NCBI GenBank assembly: GCA_036583965.1
Contig: JAZBQD010000015.1
Location: 71,402,330-71,466,329, forward strand
Length of the DNA: 64,000 nt
Direction of reading: 5' to 3'
From: Prunella strophiata
Taxonomy: Eukaryota; Chordata; Aves; Passeriformes; Prunellidae
How positions within the stretch are numbered: the stretch's first letter is position 1; every line of letters starts with the position of its first letter. The notes beneath the pieces were generated by a model that did not search any database, had not been told where the DNA came from, and saw only the letters and a list, made by a program, of their open reading frames with translations. Shown one piece after another: positions 39,925 to 52,453 of the stretch. Position numbers and translations under genes: made by a program.

Positions 39925-41692
39925 AGTCTTCCACCCCAATTTGTATTGACCTTGGTCTTGACTGGAGGGGTTGGGGGTGTGTACTGGCTCAATTGTATCC
40001 CCTTTGTGTGTTGAGAATCTGATGCTGTTGTTAGTTCCACAGCCCTTCATCCAAGAACTGTCAGATGGCTCTGTAGCTATCTTGTGCATATTGAAAAAAG
40101 TTAATTGCAGCAAAGCTCTGTTTTTACACAGGTTATTTTATATTGATTAAAAATAGTTAAAACTCTGCATCTTTTCTGTCTGCCCCTTCTCTATTGAGTG
40201 AAGTTACTTGATTTTGTTTCTGAAGGTCCTTCGGTACCTGTAACTGCTTTGTATCAGACTTCCTCAGTAAGAAGCCAACTCCAACCTTTTACAGTTTTCA
40301 CATCACTTTTCAGCCTAGTGCATGAATTCTTTTCTTCCCTTCCCCTATGCTTGCATAAAGATCTTCATAAACATCTTCACAGCAGCCACACTGTTCTTCA
40401 GAGAACTCTGTAAAAAGCTTCACAGAGGCCTGTACCTCATAAAGCACAAATGACGGATTTGATTGCCTGGCATGCTGACACATCATTGTGTTTCCTTGGA
40501 CATCACTGTCCATTTTTTTACATCCAGATTGGAAAGGTTTTGTGGTAGGATCAGTGTTCTTGTTCTGCTTGCCATGGGAATAATGGCCATGGTACAGCCT
40601 GGGCTATGAGTGAGGTTCTTGGCAAAATGATGATACAAATAGTAAAAACATTAAACAAAGAATTGAATCTTGGTAGTGTAATGAAGCTCAGGATGCAAAA
40701 TAAAAAGTTTTCTGAAACAGATGAGGAAACAACTTTTACGAAGCATAATGGTAAGTTAGAGCTCTTACTCAGGTATTTAAATTCTTAATTAGTAGCTGGA
40801 AGTAAAGAATTGCATAGTTAACAGCCTTTTTTTTGAAATTGTGCATCTGGTTTTAATTTCTTCATTAAGAAGTAAGCATAAATTGAGAAATGCTATGCTG
40901 AAATCAAAGTTACTCAATAATGGAAAATTTTAAAAGATTGTTTTCCCAGAGGTCAAATACAGTTTCAAAATAAACAATGTTTTGAGTTCACTATAATACT
41001 GAGAAATGGAACATTGGCAAAATTATTTCACAGCTCTGCATATCAGTTTTTCTGCTTATCTGCTATTATCTCTTACCTATTGAGTACTGGCCAACACCAA
41101 AGCTGCAGAGGCATTTTTCCCCTGTACAAGGTGAAGTCAAACATGGAGGTGTCTACATCAGGTGTGGGAGGAGGGGGTGGTATTTAACATTACTTGCCTT
41201 TCAAGGGCTGTTTGTGTTCCTGGAAAAGGACATTACTTTTACTTGGAATTCCTTGCTGCTTACAAAAGCAGAGAACACTGCAAAGCTCTTTTATTTGTAT
41301 TGGATTGAGTTTCTGTATTAGAACCTAAACAGTGCAGAGCTGCACTGGTGTGCCATGTTCAGCACAGATACAAATTGCATAAGTGGCTTGCTAGGGTTAG
41401 GTAAGGAATGTGATGCATCTAAAAAGTACTGTTGGATTAGAATGGAAAGTACATGGGATATTTTGACTAGTTGTTAGCAGGAGTCATGGAAGTAGGAAGC
41501 AGCAGAAATTCTAAGGTATGGTGCTTTATAGCAGCATTTCTGGCAGTACTGCCATAAAGCAACAATTACATTCCATGCATATACTTTTAAATGTTCTTTA
41601 TATACAAGACTCAGTATTAAGCAGTGGGAGGAAATACCTCTAGGAAGCAGCACAAATTCATATAAAGAGTATTTACAAGAGCATGTAGTGAC
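39145..41692. other. Intergenic, microsatellites only
   Basis: No coding exon or RNA gene recognised. Holds a T32 tract (39463-39494) and a (GT)21 dinucleotide repeat (39881-39922) preceded by a shorter GT run from 39871. Open frames are short and cross these repeats. Confidence 0.7.
39881..39922. repeat. (GT)21 microsatellite
   Basis: Pure GT dinucleotides for 42 bp, likely length-polymorphic. The cysteine/valine and histidine/threonine peptides translated from it are artefacts. Confidence 0.97.
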
Positions 41693-41957
41693 AGGACAAG
41701 GGGGGAGTGGCTTCAAACTGAAAGAGAGTAGGTTTAATTAGATGTCAGGAAGACATTCTTTACTGTGAGGGTGATGAGACACTGGAATAGGTTGCCCAGA
41801 AAAATATATGGATGCCCCACCACTGGAAATATTAAAGGTCAGGTTGGATGGAGCTCTGAGTAACCTGGTCTAGTGAAAGTGCTCGTGCCTGTGGCAGGAG
41901 AGTTGGAACAAGGTGATCTCTAAGGTCCAACCCAGGCCAGTCTATGATTCTATGAAG
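41693..41957 (+). mobile_element. CR1 LINE 3' end with octamer tail
   Basis: GACAAGGGGGGAGTGGCTTC, TTAGATGTCAGGAAGACATT, CTTTACTGTGAGGGTGATGA, CACTGGAATAGGTTGCCCAG and GGTGATCTCTAAGGTCCAAC lead to TCTATGATTCTATGAAG. This is the complete order of a CR1 3' end, sense to + strand. Confidence 0.93.
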
Positions 41958-43317
41958 ATACATTTCATTAAAAACAGAAAAAAATTTCCACCTATATGCT
42001 GCTGTCTCCCATAATACAGTGTGGCAGCTTCATGCATGATTTCACTGCACTGGCCCAAATTGCTGGAAGAATTAAGAGTATGACATCTACTTTTGGAGCA
42101 TTTTAGGGATAGTTTTTGTGTGCAAGGACCACAGATGAGAGATAATACGCATCTTGCTGTTAATCTGTTATCACTGGGCACCTTTGAAAAACTGCACTGT
42201 AAAATCAGTTAATTGAATTCTGTTCTGTAAGCTCCTGCAGGATAATGTTTGCTTCAGTGTTTTTCTTGCTATAGTGTTCTTAAATGAGTAGATGCTTTAA
42301 AACAACTAAAGGATAGAAATGTATGTCATTATATGTCAGAAGTTTGCTGTTTTCATTAGTTACCGGAATCTGCAAAGTATTTTGAGGCCAAATAATTAGC
42401 CTGTAGCTTATGCTAAGTATTCCTCTTTTATGAAAGATTAAACAGTTGTTAAAATGTGTGCTTATTGCTTTCCAGAGCCCACCATTTTATCTGTGTCCTG
42501 TATGGCCTTGCATGTTCATCACTGGGGACATAATGTGGATTAAAAAGGCCTGGCTTCAGATATGATTGTGTGCTCTGCAGTAACTGCTTGGCCTGTCTGG
42601 AGCATGCAGCACCCAAGTTTCTTTGCAGCAATGGCTTGTGAAGGCTTTCTGCAGTGAATAATCCTATTACCAAGTTGATTTGAGTGCTCAGGCTGTGTAC
42701 AGTCCATTTTGGAAGGTATGGGAGGGGTATTGCTTTGTAACCAAGAGATGTGCTGGTGTCTTTACAGAGGATGCCAGTCAGGTTACCTCTGGTGCTGTTT
42801 TTATCTGCAGTGGAAAGAAGACTTTGTGGCAGAGATGGCACTTTGGTTCCTCACATTCTGGAGCAGTGGGAGAGCCCACACTTCCTTGTGCTGTCAATTT
42901 GGACCAGCAGGAACTGAGAAGCAGCCAGCAGTAGCTGTGCTGCTCTCCATGGTGGCAGACTCTCAGTGGTGCTGCTATCCTGAATGTCCAGGACTGTGGA
43001 GCCTGACCAGCAGAGGTTGCTTGTGGCTGAGCTCTCCTTGGAAGCAGCAGCTACTGCGAGTAAAGGGAATTTTTATGGATACATTGCCCTGTCTCTTTCT
43101 CAGCTCACTCAGCATTTCTTCACATTTCATTCAAGCCAGGAAAGGAGGTGTGAGGATGCCAAAGGCAAGATGGACGTGCCACCCTAACGCTGCTCACCCA
43201 GTAGAGCATCCGTGTGGCCAGGGGACATGCAGGGGCCAGCAGGCTACAGGGAAACCAGGCACCTACAGGAACCAGCCTCCCAGCCATGGGATCTGCCAGT
43301 TACATGGGGCTAAGATG
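41958..43317. other. Intergenic, no gene recognised
   Basis: A 224-codon open frame (42709-43383) runs here but ends inside the next CR1 element, has no recognisable domain, is rich in Cys/Trp as expected from GC-rich non-coding sequence, and overlaps other long frames. I see no splice-linked coding structure. Confidence 0.6.
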
Positions 43318-43960
43318 TTCACAGAATCACAGAATCAAAAAAGTTGGAAAAGACATCTGAGATCAAGACCAGCCTATGACTGAACACCACCCTAGCAAGT
43401 AGACCATGGCACTAAGTGCCACATGCAGTCTTTCCTTAAACACTACCAGGGGTGGTGATTCTACTGCCTTCCTGGATTGACCCTTCCACTGTCCAATTGT
43501 CCCTTCTGTGAAGAAATTCTTAATGTCCCCTGCCACAGACTGTGCCCTCTTACTCTGTCACTGGTTGCCTGGGAGAAGATGCTGACCCTCACCTGCCTAC
43601 AACTCCTTTCAGACAGCCGTAGAGAGCAATAATGTTACTCCTGGGACTATTCTTCTCCGGGCTAAACAACCCTAGCTTCCCCAGCTGCTCCTCATGGGAC
43701 TTGTGCTCCAAGCCCTTGTCCAGCTTTGTCACCCTTCCCTCCAGCACCCTCCAGTTCCTCCCTGAACTGAGAGGACACAGGATTCGAGGTGTAGCCTCAC
43801 CAGGGCCGCGCACAGGTGAAGAATCGCTTCCCTCATCCTGCTGGCCGCACTACTGCTGTCACGGGCCGGGATGCCACTGGCCCCTTTGGCCACCTGGGCC
43901 CGCTGCTGGCTCCTGTCCGCCCGCTGTACCCTCCAGCCCACTCCCACCCACCCTGCAGGC
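43318..43960 (-). mobile_element. CR1 LINE 3' region, antisense, abutting the ROPN1L CpG promoter
   Basis: Starts with CACAGAATCACAGAATC (complement of the CR1 octamer tail), then AAGTTGGAAAAGACATCTGA, GAAGAAATTCTTAATGTCCC, CTCCGGGCTAAACAACCC, CTGCTCCTCATGGGACTTG, ATTCGAGGTGTAGCCTCACC and CTTTGGCCACCTGGGCC. About 600 bp, the longest CR1 copy in the window. Its inner end runs into CpG-rich sequence with no clear gap. The exact inner edge is uncertain. Confidence 0.9.
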
Positions 43961-44345
43961 TGCCTCTGTGAATGTACTAAGGCTAGACTCAATCCCCTCA
44001 TCCCCGGTGTGGGCCTTTTCAGAAGTTTGTACACAACAGGCGCTGCTCTTGCCCTTTAAGCCCCGCCGCCACCCCGTGTCCCCGCCCGGGCCCGTCCCCC
44101 CGCGTTGCCGGGCAGCGGTGCCGCGGAGCGGGGCAGGTGAGGCGCCGTGTCCGGGCCTTCCCCGAGCCCCGGGCCGGCCGCCGTGCGGGTGTCAGGGACA
44201 CCGGGACCGTGGGCGGCCCTGGGGCTCCCTCCGGCCTGCCAGGGGCCGTGCCGGGGCCGTGCCCGCCGGCGCTGCCTCCCCGCGGCTCGGCCGGTCCCGT
44301 CTGTGTGCGGACACGCCTTGGCCTGGTTTCCTGAGCACCTGGGGC
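43960..44345 (+). promoter_or_regulatory. ROPN1L: CpG island, probable ROPN1L promoter and first exon
   Basis: Dense CpG with blocks such as CCGCCGCCACCCCG (44064) and CGGGGCCGTGCCCGCCGGCG (about 44252). A good splice donor, GGGGCAG|GTGAGG (GT at 44137), could end a non-coding first exon. No TATA box seen. Next candidate exons downstream on + (45160-45189 and 46093) fit a ROPN1L transcript. Assignment to ROPN1L rests on position and orientation. Confidence 0.6.
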
Positions 44346-44517
44346 TGGCCTGGGGGGCGTGGAAGGGAAAAAAAAATAGAAAATTAGAGCTAAGTAGAAG
44401 AAGTGAAAGTGATGAGCTGATCTTTGTCTCTAGCGAGAGTAACCCATGGTGAAGGGGTGCAGAGGCTGCCTGACTCTGCTGTGCTTTTCTTTGACCATTA
44501 GGTGCGTGTATATATGT

Positions 44518-44740
44518 ACAGGAGGTTTCCTTTGAGCACCAAGAAACTTCTTCCTTGTGAGGGTAACCAAGCACTGGCACAGGTTGCCCAGGGGGGTGTG
44601 GAGTCTCCATCCTTGGAGATTCTTGGAACACAGCTGGACATGGATCTTTGGCACCCTGCTCATATGTTGTGCAGGGGGTCAGACCAGCTGACCTCCAAGA
44701 AATCTCTGGCCACCTCTGCCCTTCTGTGAGACTCTGTGAC
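44518..44740 (+). mobile_element. CR1 LINE 3' end
   Basis: GAAACTTCTTCCTTGTGAGG, CACTGGCACAGGTTGCCCAG, GTGTGGAGTCTCCATCCTTG, GGTCAGACCAGCTGACCTCC and a degenerate TTCTGTGAGACTCTGTGAC tail. It lies inside the presumed first intron of ROPN1L. A T15 tract follows at 44778-44792. Confidence 0.88.
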
Positions 44741-45159
44741 TAATAGCTTACTTAGAAAAGCAGCTCTTGCACAGCACTTTTTTTTTTTTTTTCTGATTAT
44801 ATTTTTATTTTTATTTGACTTTTCCCCAAGGGTACATGCACACATACCTGTATTGTTCCTCGAAGTTTTTCTGTTGTCCCAAAATCCTCAGCTTTTTTGC
44901 CTTCAGCTTCAGTTCCTTGGCTAGAGCTGTGTTTTTGAATCATTACTGAAAGTGTGTGACCAATGTGGTAATTGAATGTGCACTTTGAAGTCTGTTCCTG
45001 ATGCAAATTGGCTGCATTGGAGTGATGAAGATGCTGTACCCTGTCTATATTTATCCATAAATAAAGTTCTAAGTATGGTTTGATCCTCAAAGGAGCCTTG
45101 AGTCACAGCAGTTCCATTGCTCTATTCCTGACTTTTAATTTTTTTCTTTTCCGCTACAG

Positions 45160-45189
45160 GAAAATTCACCTGAGAAAGCAAACTGCCAG
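45160..45189 (+). other. ROPN1L: Candidate non-coding 5' exon of ROPN1L (30 nt)
   Basis: A strong polypyrimidine tract and acceptor (TTTTTTTCTTTTCCGCTACAG ends at 45159) and a donor CAG|GTACTC at 45190 frame 30 nt without an ATG. Position between the CpG island and the first coding exon (46093-46243) fits a spliced 5' leader. Predicted from splice signals alone. Confidence 0.4.
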
Positions 45190-46092
45190 GTACTCTTATC
45201 TTAAAAATTTAAAAAGTCTAAAGGAATAGAGGATTCTGTTACATTGATCCCTTTCTTAATGCTGGTGCTTTTACTGCTCCTCCTTTCTGCAAATAACTAA
45301 CTATTTTAGGTTGTTGCTAAATCAACTTAAGCATGCCGTAGTTTGTCCTGGAAATGATGAGAAGAGTTTTCCACCAAATGTGCTGCATTGCTGTGGGAGA
45401 AGGACTATACAATAGCCTATCTCTGTCCCTTCTTTTGGATCCTGGGGAGCAGGATTCCTTGCAACAAATGAGTTACATCCTGAGTGAGACAAATGCCTGT
45501 AGAGCTTGTATGAGCAAAGTGCGACGCCTGCTTGCAGCACACATGAATGTTTTATTCCTCCCTGTAATTGTTTGATGTAAAGTCTGTCATGAGCACAAAT
45601 TAGTAACATTTTGCTACAGCATTTTTGAATACATAAGCACAGTAGATACTTGGTTATCTGCATACTCTGGCATCTGTACAAAAATGCCATGATTTTCCTT
45701 GGCATGCAGTAGTGAGTTGTCAGTGTAGATAACTTATGTAGGCATGTGTGGTGTGACTTGTCTGGACTGCCCATTTAACAAATTTTTGTTGTGGTAGGTT
45801 TGAGGAGAAAAATCAGTTTAAAACTGTCCAAAGTCACCTGTTAAAGTAGTAGTTCTCACCCAGCTGTGATTGGTGCCCAAGTTGCCGTGTTTTGCTTGGT
45901 ACAGCCACAAAATTTTTTAGAGCCATGGCAGGGCTTGTCTGTTTATCCTTCCAAGTCCATCAGTTCTCCAGTAGCTCCAGCTATCAAGTAGGACAGGAGG
46001 GAATCTGGGGACAGGCACTGTTCACTCCCATGTGCACACACAGTTCTTCATTCACATTCTGCATCTGTGAACTGCTCTTTTATTTCTTTCAG

Positions 46093-46243
46093 GTCCTTGT
46101 GAGTGGACACCATGCCTCTTCCAGAAACCATGTTCTGCGCTCAGCAGATCAAAATCCCCCCGGAGCTACCCTGACATTCTGAAGCAATTTACTAAAGCTG
46201 CTATTAGGACTCAGCCTCTTGATGTTTTGCAGTGGGCAGCTGC
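46093..46243 (+). CDS. ROPN1L: ROPN1L first coding exon with one extra base
   Basis: Acceptor TTTCTTTCAG ends at 46092, donor GTAAGT at 46244. ATG to donor is 132 nt, while 131 nt is needed to join the next exon in phase (GC|G = Ala). The frame reads IPPELP up to CTACCC (46166-46171), then meets TGA; skipping one C of the CCC run restores DILKQFTKAAIRTQP. The extra C lies in the region encoding the AKAP-docking fold, so the literal reading would give a 20-residue peptide. Confidence 0.93.
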
Positions 46244-49200
46244 GTAAGTATGATGCTTCACCTAACAACAGAGAGCTGTGCATATGGACCCTCAAAACCT
46301 CACTCTCCTCTTTATTGTATAGTGGATGTAGCTTTGAATATTACATCAGCACATACATTGCATGTACACTTCTCTGTATTAATTGCAGTATGTAAGCCTT
46401 TTAAAAATAGTGTGGTATTTTATTTATTTTCTGTTTCCTTGAGGTTTAGGGCTGGCTTACTTCTGAAATAGCTGGATTTCCATACAGAAAAATGCATCTT
46501 AATTTGATTTTTGTTAATAATTTTTCTATCTGAAAGACCAACTCTTTTTTCTTTTGGTTTGGTTTTTCTTCTCTCATCTGAGATTCAATTCTTAGAATTT
46601 AAAGGAAAAAAAGACATTAGCTTTCTCATTCTTAAACCTGGTTAGGTTTCTCTTCTTTCTTTCTGGGAAAAGTGCCTGAAAAATTACCTTTAAAGTGATA
46701 ATCAGCAAAATAAATCTCTTGCCATAAAGTTGATTTCGATGTTTAAATATTTCTCCTTTAACATTTTTTTTTCTTTTACCTCAACTGCTCACTATAATTT
46801 TTCCTGCCCTATGGTTTGTGTGGGCTAGCTCTTGAAAGGTATCTGTGAGATGTTCTCAGCTGGGGGGATTGGAAAATGTCTGTACTGTGTGAGGGAGGGG
46901 AGGCTGTTAACACAGCCAGGATGGAGTCCGGCTTGTCTGTTAGAAAGAAAATAATCTGAAGCTGAATTGTTACTGCTGCAGTGTTGGAGAAGGCCAGCAG
47001 GACCACCTTAAAATGGTGTGGCGTTTCTTAGGGAAACTCTGCAGCAGCTCGGCGGGGGGAGCTCCCTGCTGATCGCAGCCCCTCTTTCTGGAGCATGCTC
47101 CGGTGTGCCCGGCAGAGCAAGATCTGTCCCTGGGAGCCATGCAAAGCTGTGGCTTCACACCTGCTGCCGGTGCTGTAGTGCTTGTGCCTGTGAATAATCA
47201 CATGAGGAAATGCATCTGGCTGAAAAATAGCCCGGGTGTTATTTGTACATGCGTACTGTGCATCTATTTCTAGAGTCACACTAATTCAAGTTCTGGAGTG
47301 CTGCCTGCTGTGTATTTTAGCAGGTATTTGCACAGCATGGGATAGCCTGGACATGGACATGGATGACCAGGGCAGATGAGGCACAACAAGTGGAGAAACT
47401 TGTAAATTAGATGCACTTGAATAAAGACTGAGTTTTCCTTGCACAGTTTGGATTGCCACTTAAGGCCGAGGCAGCTCTTAAGATTGTGGCAGCCTTATAA
47501 TTAAAAGGATGTACATCCAATGCCTTTTATGCTCTACTCTTAAATTTTATTTTGGAGTGGACAGAAATAGCAGAAATGCTGAGAAGGGTGTTGCAATGTG
47601 AATAGGCAGATGTACATTTTGGGTAGTGCACAAGGGGAATGTTAAACAGATGAGCCTTCAGGTTCATCAATCAAAAGAGCTGAATACATAATGCACAAAA
47701 TAAGTTAAATGCCTTAAGAATTATTAGAGTGATAAAGATTATGGTTTCTGGGCACAGGAAGATGGGAGTTGTGCATGTAGGCAGCTTACCAAGTGCTGCC
47801 TTCCTGTGGGGGAGCCTGCAGACTCTTGCACTGAACTGTAAGAGCATTTACTTCTGTGCAGTTTGTAGTGGCCGTGGGCATTGAGGTGTGTTGCTCTTCC
47901 CATTCACTTAGGTATTTTTCAGCCTTGTCTAAAGGCGAACCCCTTCCTGTGAAGGAGAGGCTCGAAATGCCATTAGTAACAGGGAAAACAGATGCTGGCT
48001 TGACCCCAGGACTCCTTAAGGTCTTGCACAAACAGGTATGAGCTATTCTTTATCAAATGCACAATGCTATTGAGGAATGCTGATGGGAGGGAGATGGCTG
48101 GGGAGAGAGACTGTCAAGTATTTGAAATATTTTGGGCAGACACTGTGTTCTTAAATTCATTCTGGTTTTTGGAGTTCTTATTGTGGTTCCATGATTTTGT
48201 TCAAAGCTTTCTTCCAAAGGCATGGTGTCCATTGCAGAACTGAGGGAAAAATGGAAACATTTGGGCTTACCAGAGGAGCAGCTGGAAGCTGTCCTGCAAC
48301 TGGACAGTTTTGGAGAGCAGGTGGAATGGATGAAGTTTCTGGCACTTGGGTGCAGCGTGCTTGGTGAGGTACGTTCACAGCAGGAGCCCTCATATCCAAA
48401 CATGAGTGGTTGTCTAGGATCTATATACAAGATAGACCATAGAACAATTAATGCAGATGGATTTGGGGAATGGTGATTGCTTTTGCAGCAGCTGGTAAAG
48501 TGGCTTGCATGTTTACTTCTGTTATCCATCAGATTTTGGTCTGAGGAATTTAACCAGAAGGATGGCTAAGTCCTCAGTTTACTGGAGTGGTGGTAGAAGA
48601 GCAAGCGTGTCTGCAGGGAGCTTGTACTGTGTGAGAGAGGATGATGAAGGAATGATGCTGATGGCATCAGTGTAAATGTCCATGAAGGAGAACTGAAGGG
48701 AGAAATTAAAGAACCAATTTTTAAGTGATTGTGTAGCAAATTAAATTTTCTCAGCAGCACTTAATGTTACTACAGCTGCACTTAATTCTTTTAATGTCAG
48801 TAATAAAATCTCAGCAGAACATATTCAACAGAATGAAATATTATAAAATGCATTAAGCTGATGTTCTTATAAAGTATAATACTTCTAATGATTTCTACTG
48901 TGGGGAAGAAGAGGTACTAAAAAGAAAATATGTGAAATAATATTTTGTGAATGTTGCAGGTAACTGGAAGCCCTGAATGTTAACCAGGCCTGGTGATGCA
49001 ATTGTGCAGTTGTCTGTCTGTCTGTCTGTCTATCTATCTAATCCATTTATCCATCTGTCCATTTGTTGTCTGTCTTGATTTCAAATTTGTATTTCTTGAT
49101 TCCAGTTTCCCTCCCAAAATGATCTTGTCATTTGGGCTCTTTTCTTCATTTAAAAATAGTAACAGCGACATTACTTACCTAAGAACAACAACCCCTCTCT

Positions 49201-52026
49201 CCCTGCAAAAAAAACCCCAAATAAACCAAAACCAAAACCAAAAATGGGGTCACAGGAACATCATTCTGACGGAGCTAGACAGAATGAATTTCACCATCTC
49301 ACCATCCTTTTGGATATTAAGTGAATTATTTTATTTCAGTACTACATAATGAAACCTAGATTTCAGTTTCCTAAACCAGAGAGAAAGACATACACAAGAA
49401 ATTTACATTCTTTTCCTGCAGCTGTAAATTGTGTTCACAGTCAAACAGGGTCACAGTTGAGATGCAAGAGTATACAAATATGAACTTCTTAGGAGCACTA
49501 GTCTGAAATATCTTTTTTGTAAAGCATCAGTGCATTTTTACAAAAGCCTTTACAAAAGGAGAAATGACCACACAGGTAGACTGTTAAATTGTCTTCCAGA
49601 GTTGGCAAAATGGATATGATTAACTTTGCTGTGCTGTGAGAGAGAGACTGTGGCAGTTTAGGGTGGCAGGACCAGACAGAGCAGTAGAGGGGTAGCCAAA
49701 TGCAAAATGTAGAGTTGGCCATCATAGAGTCAGCTGCCTCTCTTTTCCCTGAGAAGCCTTCCAGGGGGGGAGATGCATTAGGTAAAACTGTTAAAGGATT
49801 ATAAGATGACACTTCTCTGGCCTGTGTTCTAGATCCTAAACAGATAATGCATTTATTTTAAGTATTGCTATTCTACTGTTAGGAAATACTATCTTCTTAG
49901 ATAGACATTTCTTGCTTGTTAATAAAAATGTAAGAGTAAATTTTGAAAAAGTTACAGTGAAAAATATTAAGACTTAGGTTAAAGAAAGCCTGTGTGGGTT
50001 TGGTTTTGTGCTTTTATATTTTGGATATATATTGTGCGAGTGGTTTTACTTGTTTGTTTCTTTAATGGCATCCAACCAGTCTTTGACTGAATGAAACTCA
50101 ATGCTGAATTTTCCCACACTTTTCCCAATATAGCTCAGCATGCACAGGGCACTGGATTATCAACACCATATTAAAGGAAGGATTTTTTCAAAGAATATTT
50201 GGAACTAATAATTTGAGGCATGTTTTTTAAAGGTAACTCAGATGTAATTGGCCTTTGACTAAACTGAAATATTCTTTAAATGCTTTTTGCCTCAGTGCTT
50301 TTTCTACTATCTATTAAAATGGAACTTGCATAGAGATAGGGGAAACAGTAAATATCAGCCAAAATATAATCCAAAAATTATGTAGTATAATATCATAATG
50401 AAATCACCAAACCTATATTCATTTTCTGGGGGTTGTAGATGTGTCTGTCTTAACTGCTGCTGAGAATTCATTTAGAACCATTGAGGTAATATAGATACAC
50501 ACAAAAAGATCTTTTACTAGATACAGTGGTGTTGGAGCTTTTACAGTAGCAGAACAGAGCAATTTGGCCCTAATGGAGAGAGAGCTCAGATTACCCTATG
50601 CAATTTTAAACCATCACAAGATTCTGGTATTTTTCACTCCTGTATCTACTAGAACTACATTATTGTTTCCATCCTTGGACCTGTACTAGAGAGTGAATTT
50701 GGGGTTTGAAGCTAGGCAATGATGATAACACCTTCATTTCATTTACCCTCCCTTTTAATGGCTTACAGTGTGGATTTTGTCATGGTATGCAAGGATGTTC
50801 ATGGCTCTGACACTTTTCCTTTCATTTCTTGCTGGAACCCCTTGCAGTCCTTACTGAGTTCAATGAAACAGGCCTGTGAGATCCTAACAAGAGACCCAGA
50901 AGGTGGAGCAGCTCGAATTCCCTTCGAAACATTCTCGTTCCTTTATTCGTATTTGGCCAGTATTGATGGAGAGATATCAGAGACAGAAATTGATGCATTC
51001 CTCGAGGACATTAAAGAGAAAGCGTAAGTAAAAATCTTACTTACAAGGAATTTTAATGTATCAATTGCCTCTGGGTTCTCCATAAACTTTAATTTCAGGT
51101 GAATAGTCAGTTTTCTTCTGGGCATAGCCATGATGACAGGAGTAAGGATTGACTAAGATTGTATCAAAAGTATACAGTTGTTCTTTTGTCAACTTCAGTG
51201 TTTGCACTGTTAAAAGATAAATTGTTATTTATCCATCTTTCTCTGAAATATTGAAGTCTCTATAGGGTGGTATAATTTTCCCTGTAGGAAGCTATTATAT
51301 ACAGGCTTGTAACATCTGCACATTACTGCTTCTGGAACCAGCAGCATCTTCTGGGCTATTTCTTTGATTGAACATAGATCATAAGCCAGAGAGAGAGGCT
51401 GGGAGTTCTCTCATTGTATCCATGGTCACACACAGGTCACACGAAATGCACTTATACCAATTAAAAAAGATCTGTAGCAGGCTTGTCCTCCACATGTTGC
51501 TTGTGTGGCATGTTTGCATACAGACACTTCACTGTTCCTGCCATCTCTCTGGAAGTGTTCTTTCTGTGCATGGTGGGCTGACACCACCTGAGGCGCTACC
51601 ACCATCGCTGCTGGGCTCAGCCCTGGCCAGCAGCAGGTCTGTCCTGGAGCTGTCCAAACAAGGGGGAAGCTTCTCTTGGAAGCTCACAGAAAGCACCACT
51701 GTGACCCCCACCTGCCCCCCAAAAAACATTGCCACACAAACTCCATACACTGTCTTAGATTGACACCAGCTTCAAGTTCATGGGAGCTCCAGAACAAGAG
51801 CATACAAATGAACTTTTTCATGATAAGTTTTTAGTAAGAACCGCTTTTTATAATTGCCCATTTTCTTGCATTCCATATAGCCCTAAATTGTATCTTTTCC
51901 AACACACTAGGATTTACCATGTGAAAAGTGCCATTTAAAAAATTTGGTTTATTCCTTTCCAGGGAAAAACACCATGGCATGGTGCTGATCAGACACTTCC
52001 TGCCATACTCCTTCATATTTTATTGA
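46112..52026 (+). CDS. ROPN1L: ROPN1L, ropporin-1-like protein, five coding exons
   Basis: Sperm-tail and motile-cilium protein with an N-terminal RIIa-type docking fold that binds AKAP helices; related to radial-spoke subunit RSP11. Exons: 46093-46243 (ATG 46112), 47912-48035, 48207-48368, 50848-51023, 51963-52026. Protein: MPLPETMFCAQQIKIPPELP, then (after a shift) DILKQFTKAAIRTQPLDVLQ, YFSALSKGEPLPVKERLEMP, TDAGLTPGLLKVLHKQ, EEVEWMKFLALGC-like block (here EQVEWMKFLALGCSVLGE), DPEGGAARIPFETFSFLYSY, and GMVLIRHFLPYS at the end. ATG choice follows the family N-terminus. Exon 1 has one extra C (46169-46171). The last exon is short and only loosely similar to the family C-terminus; AATAAA at 52061 and 52073 could end the transcript. 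About 218 residues if the frame is as in relatives. Confidence 0.93.
49009..49039. repeat. (TCTG)n(TCTA)n microsatellite
   Basis: TCTG repeats followed by TCTA repeats in the ROPN1L intron between exons 48207-48368 and 50848-51023. The rest of this 2.5-kb intron shows no recognised feature. Confidence 0.9.
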
Positions 52027-52453
52027 TCAACCCTACTCTTCAGCATGAGGTGAGAGGAAAAATAAAAGAAGGAATAAATAAGTTCAAGAAAATAATTTGT
52101 GTTCAGAGTACCATAATTTGCACACTTCACAACATAATCCTCTTCTCTGGCATTTCCTTTTCTTTGTCCTGCTCTTGAGATGGCCCTTCAGGGGATGTTT
52201 ATTGAATAATACATGGTTATATTGTTCTCCAGCCTCTCAGATACTGATGGCCACCCCTAGGGAGCAACCCCTTCACTCATCTGCTATTACTGAATTGAGC
52301 AAAAGTTGTTTTTGTTACCGACCTTCCTACCTACATTTGATAACTGATTAAGTAAAACATGGAATTCAGTTAAGCCAGGGCAGCTGTAACTGGAGCATTT
52401 CTTACTATGCTTCTGGTAGCTCTGACTTCATTTTTTCTCTGACAAAAATACAG

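Noticed and set aside
42709..43383. 224-codon open frame
   Set aside because: Ends within the antisense CR1 copy, no domain, no splice-linked structure.
43632..44387. 251-codon open frame and overlapping 191-codon antisense frame
   Set aside because: Composed of CR1 remnant and CpG-island sequence; Pro/Arg/Gly-rich translation is expected from GC-rich non-coding DNA.
51529..51763. Overlapping open frames on both strands between ROPN1L exons
   Set aside because: No phase-compatible splice sites or ropporin similarity; the last exon is better placed at 51963.
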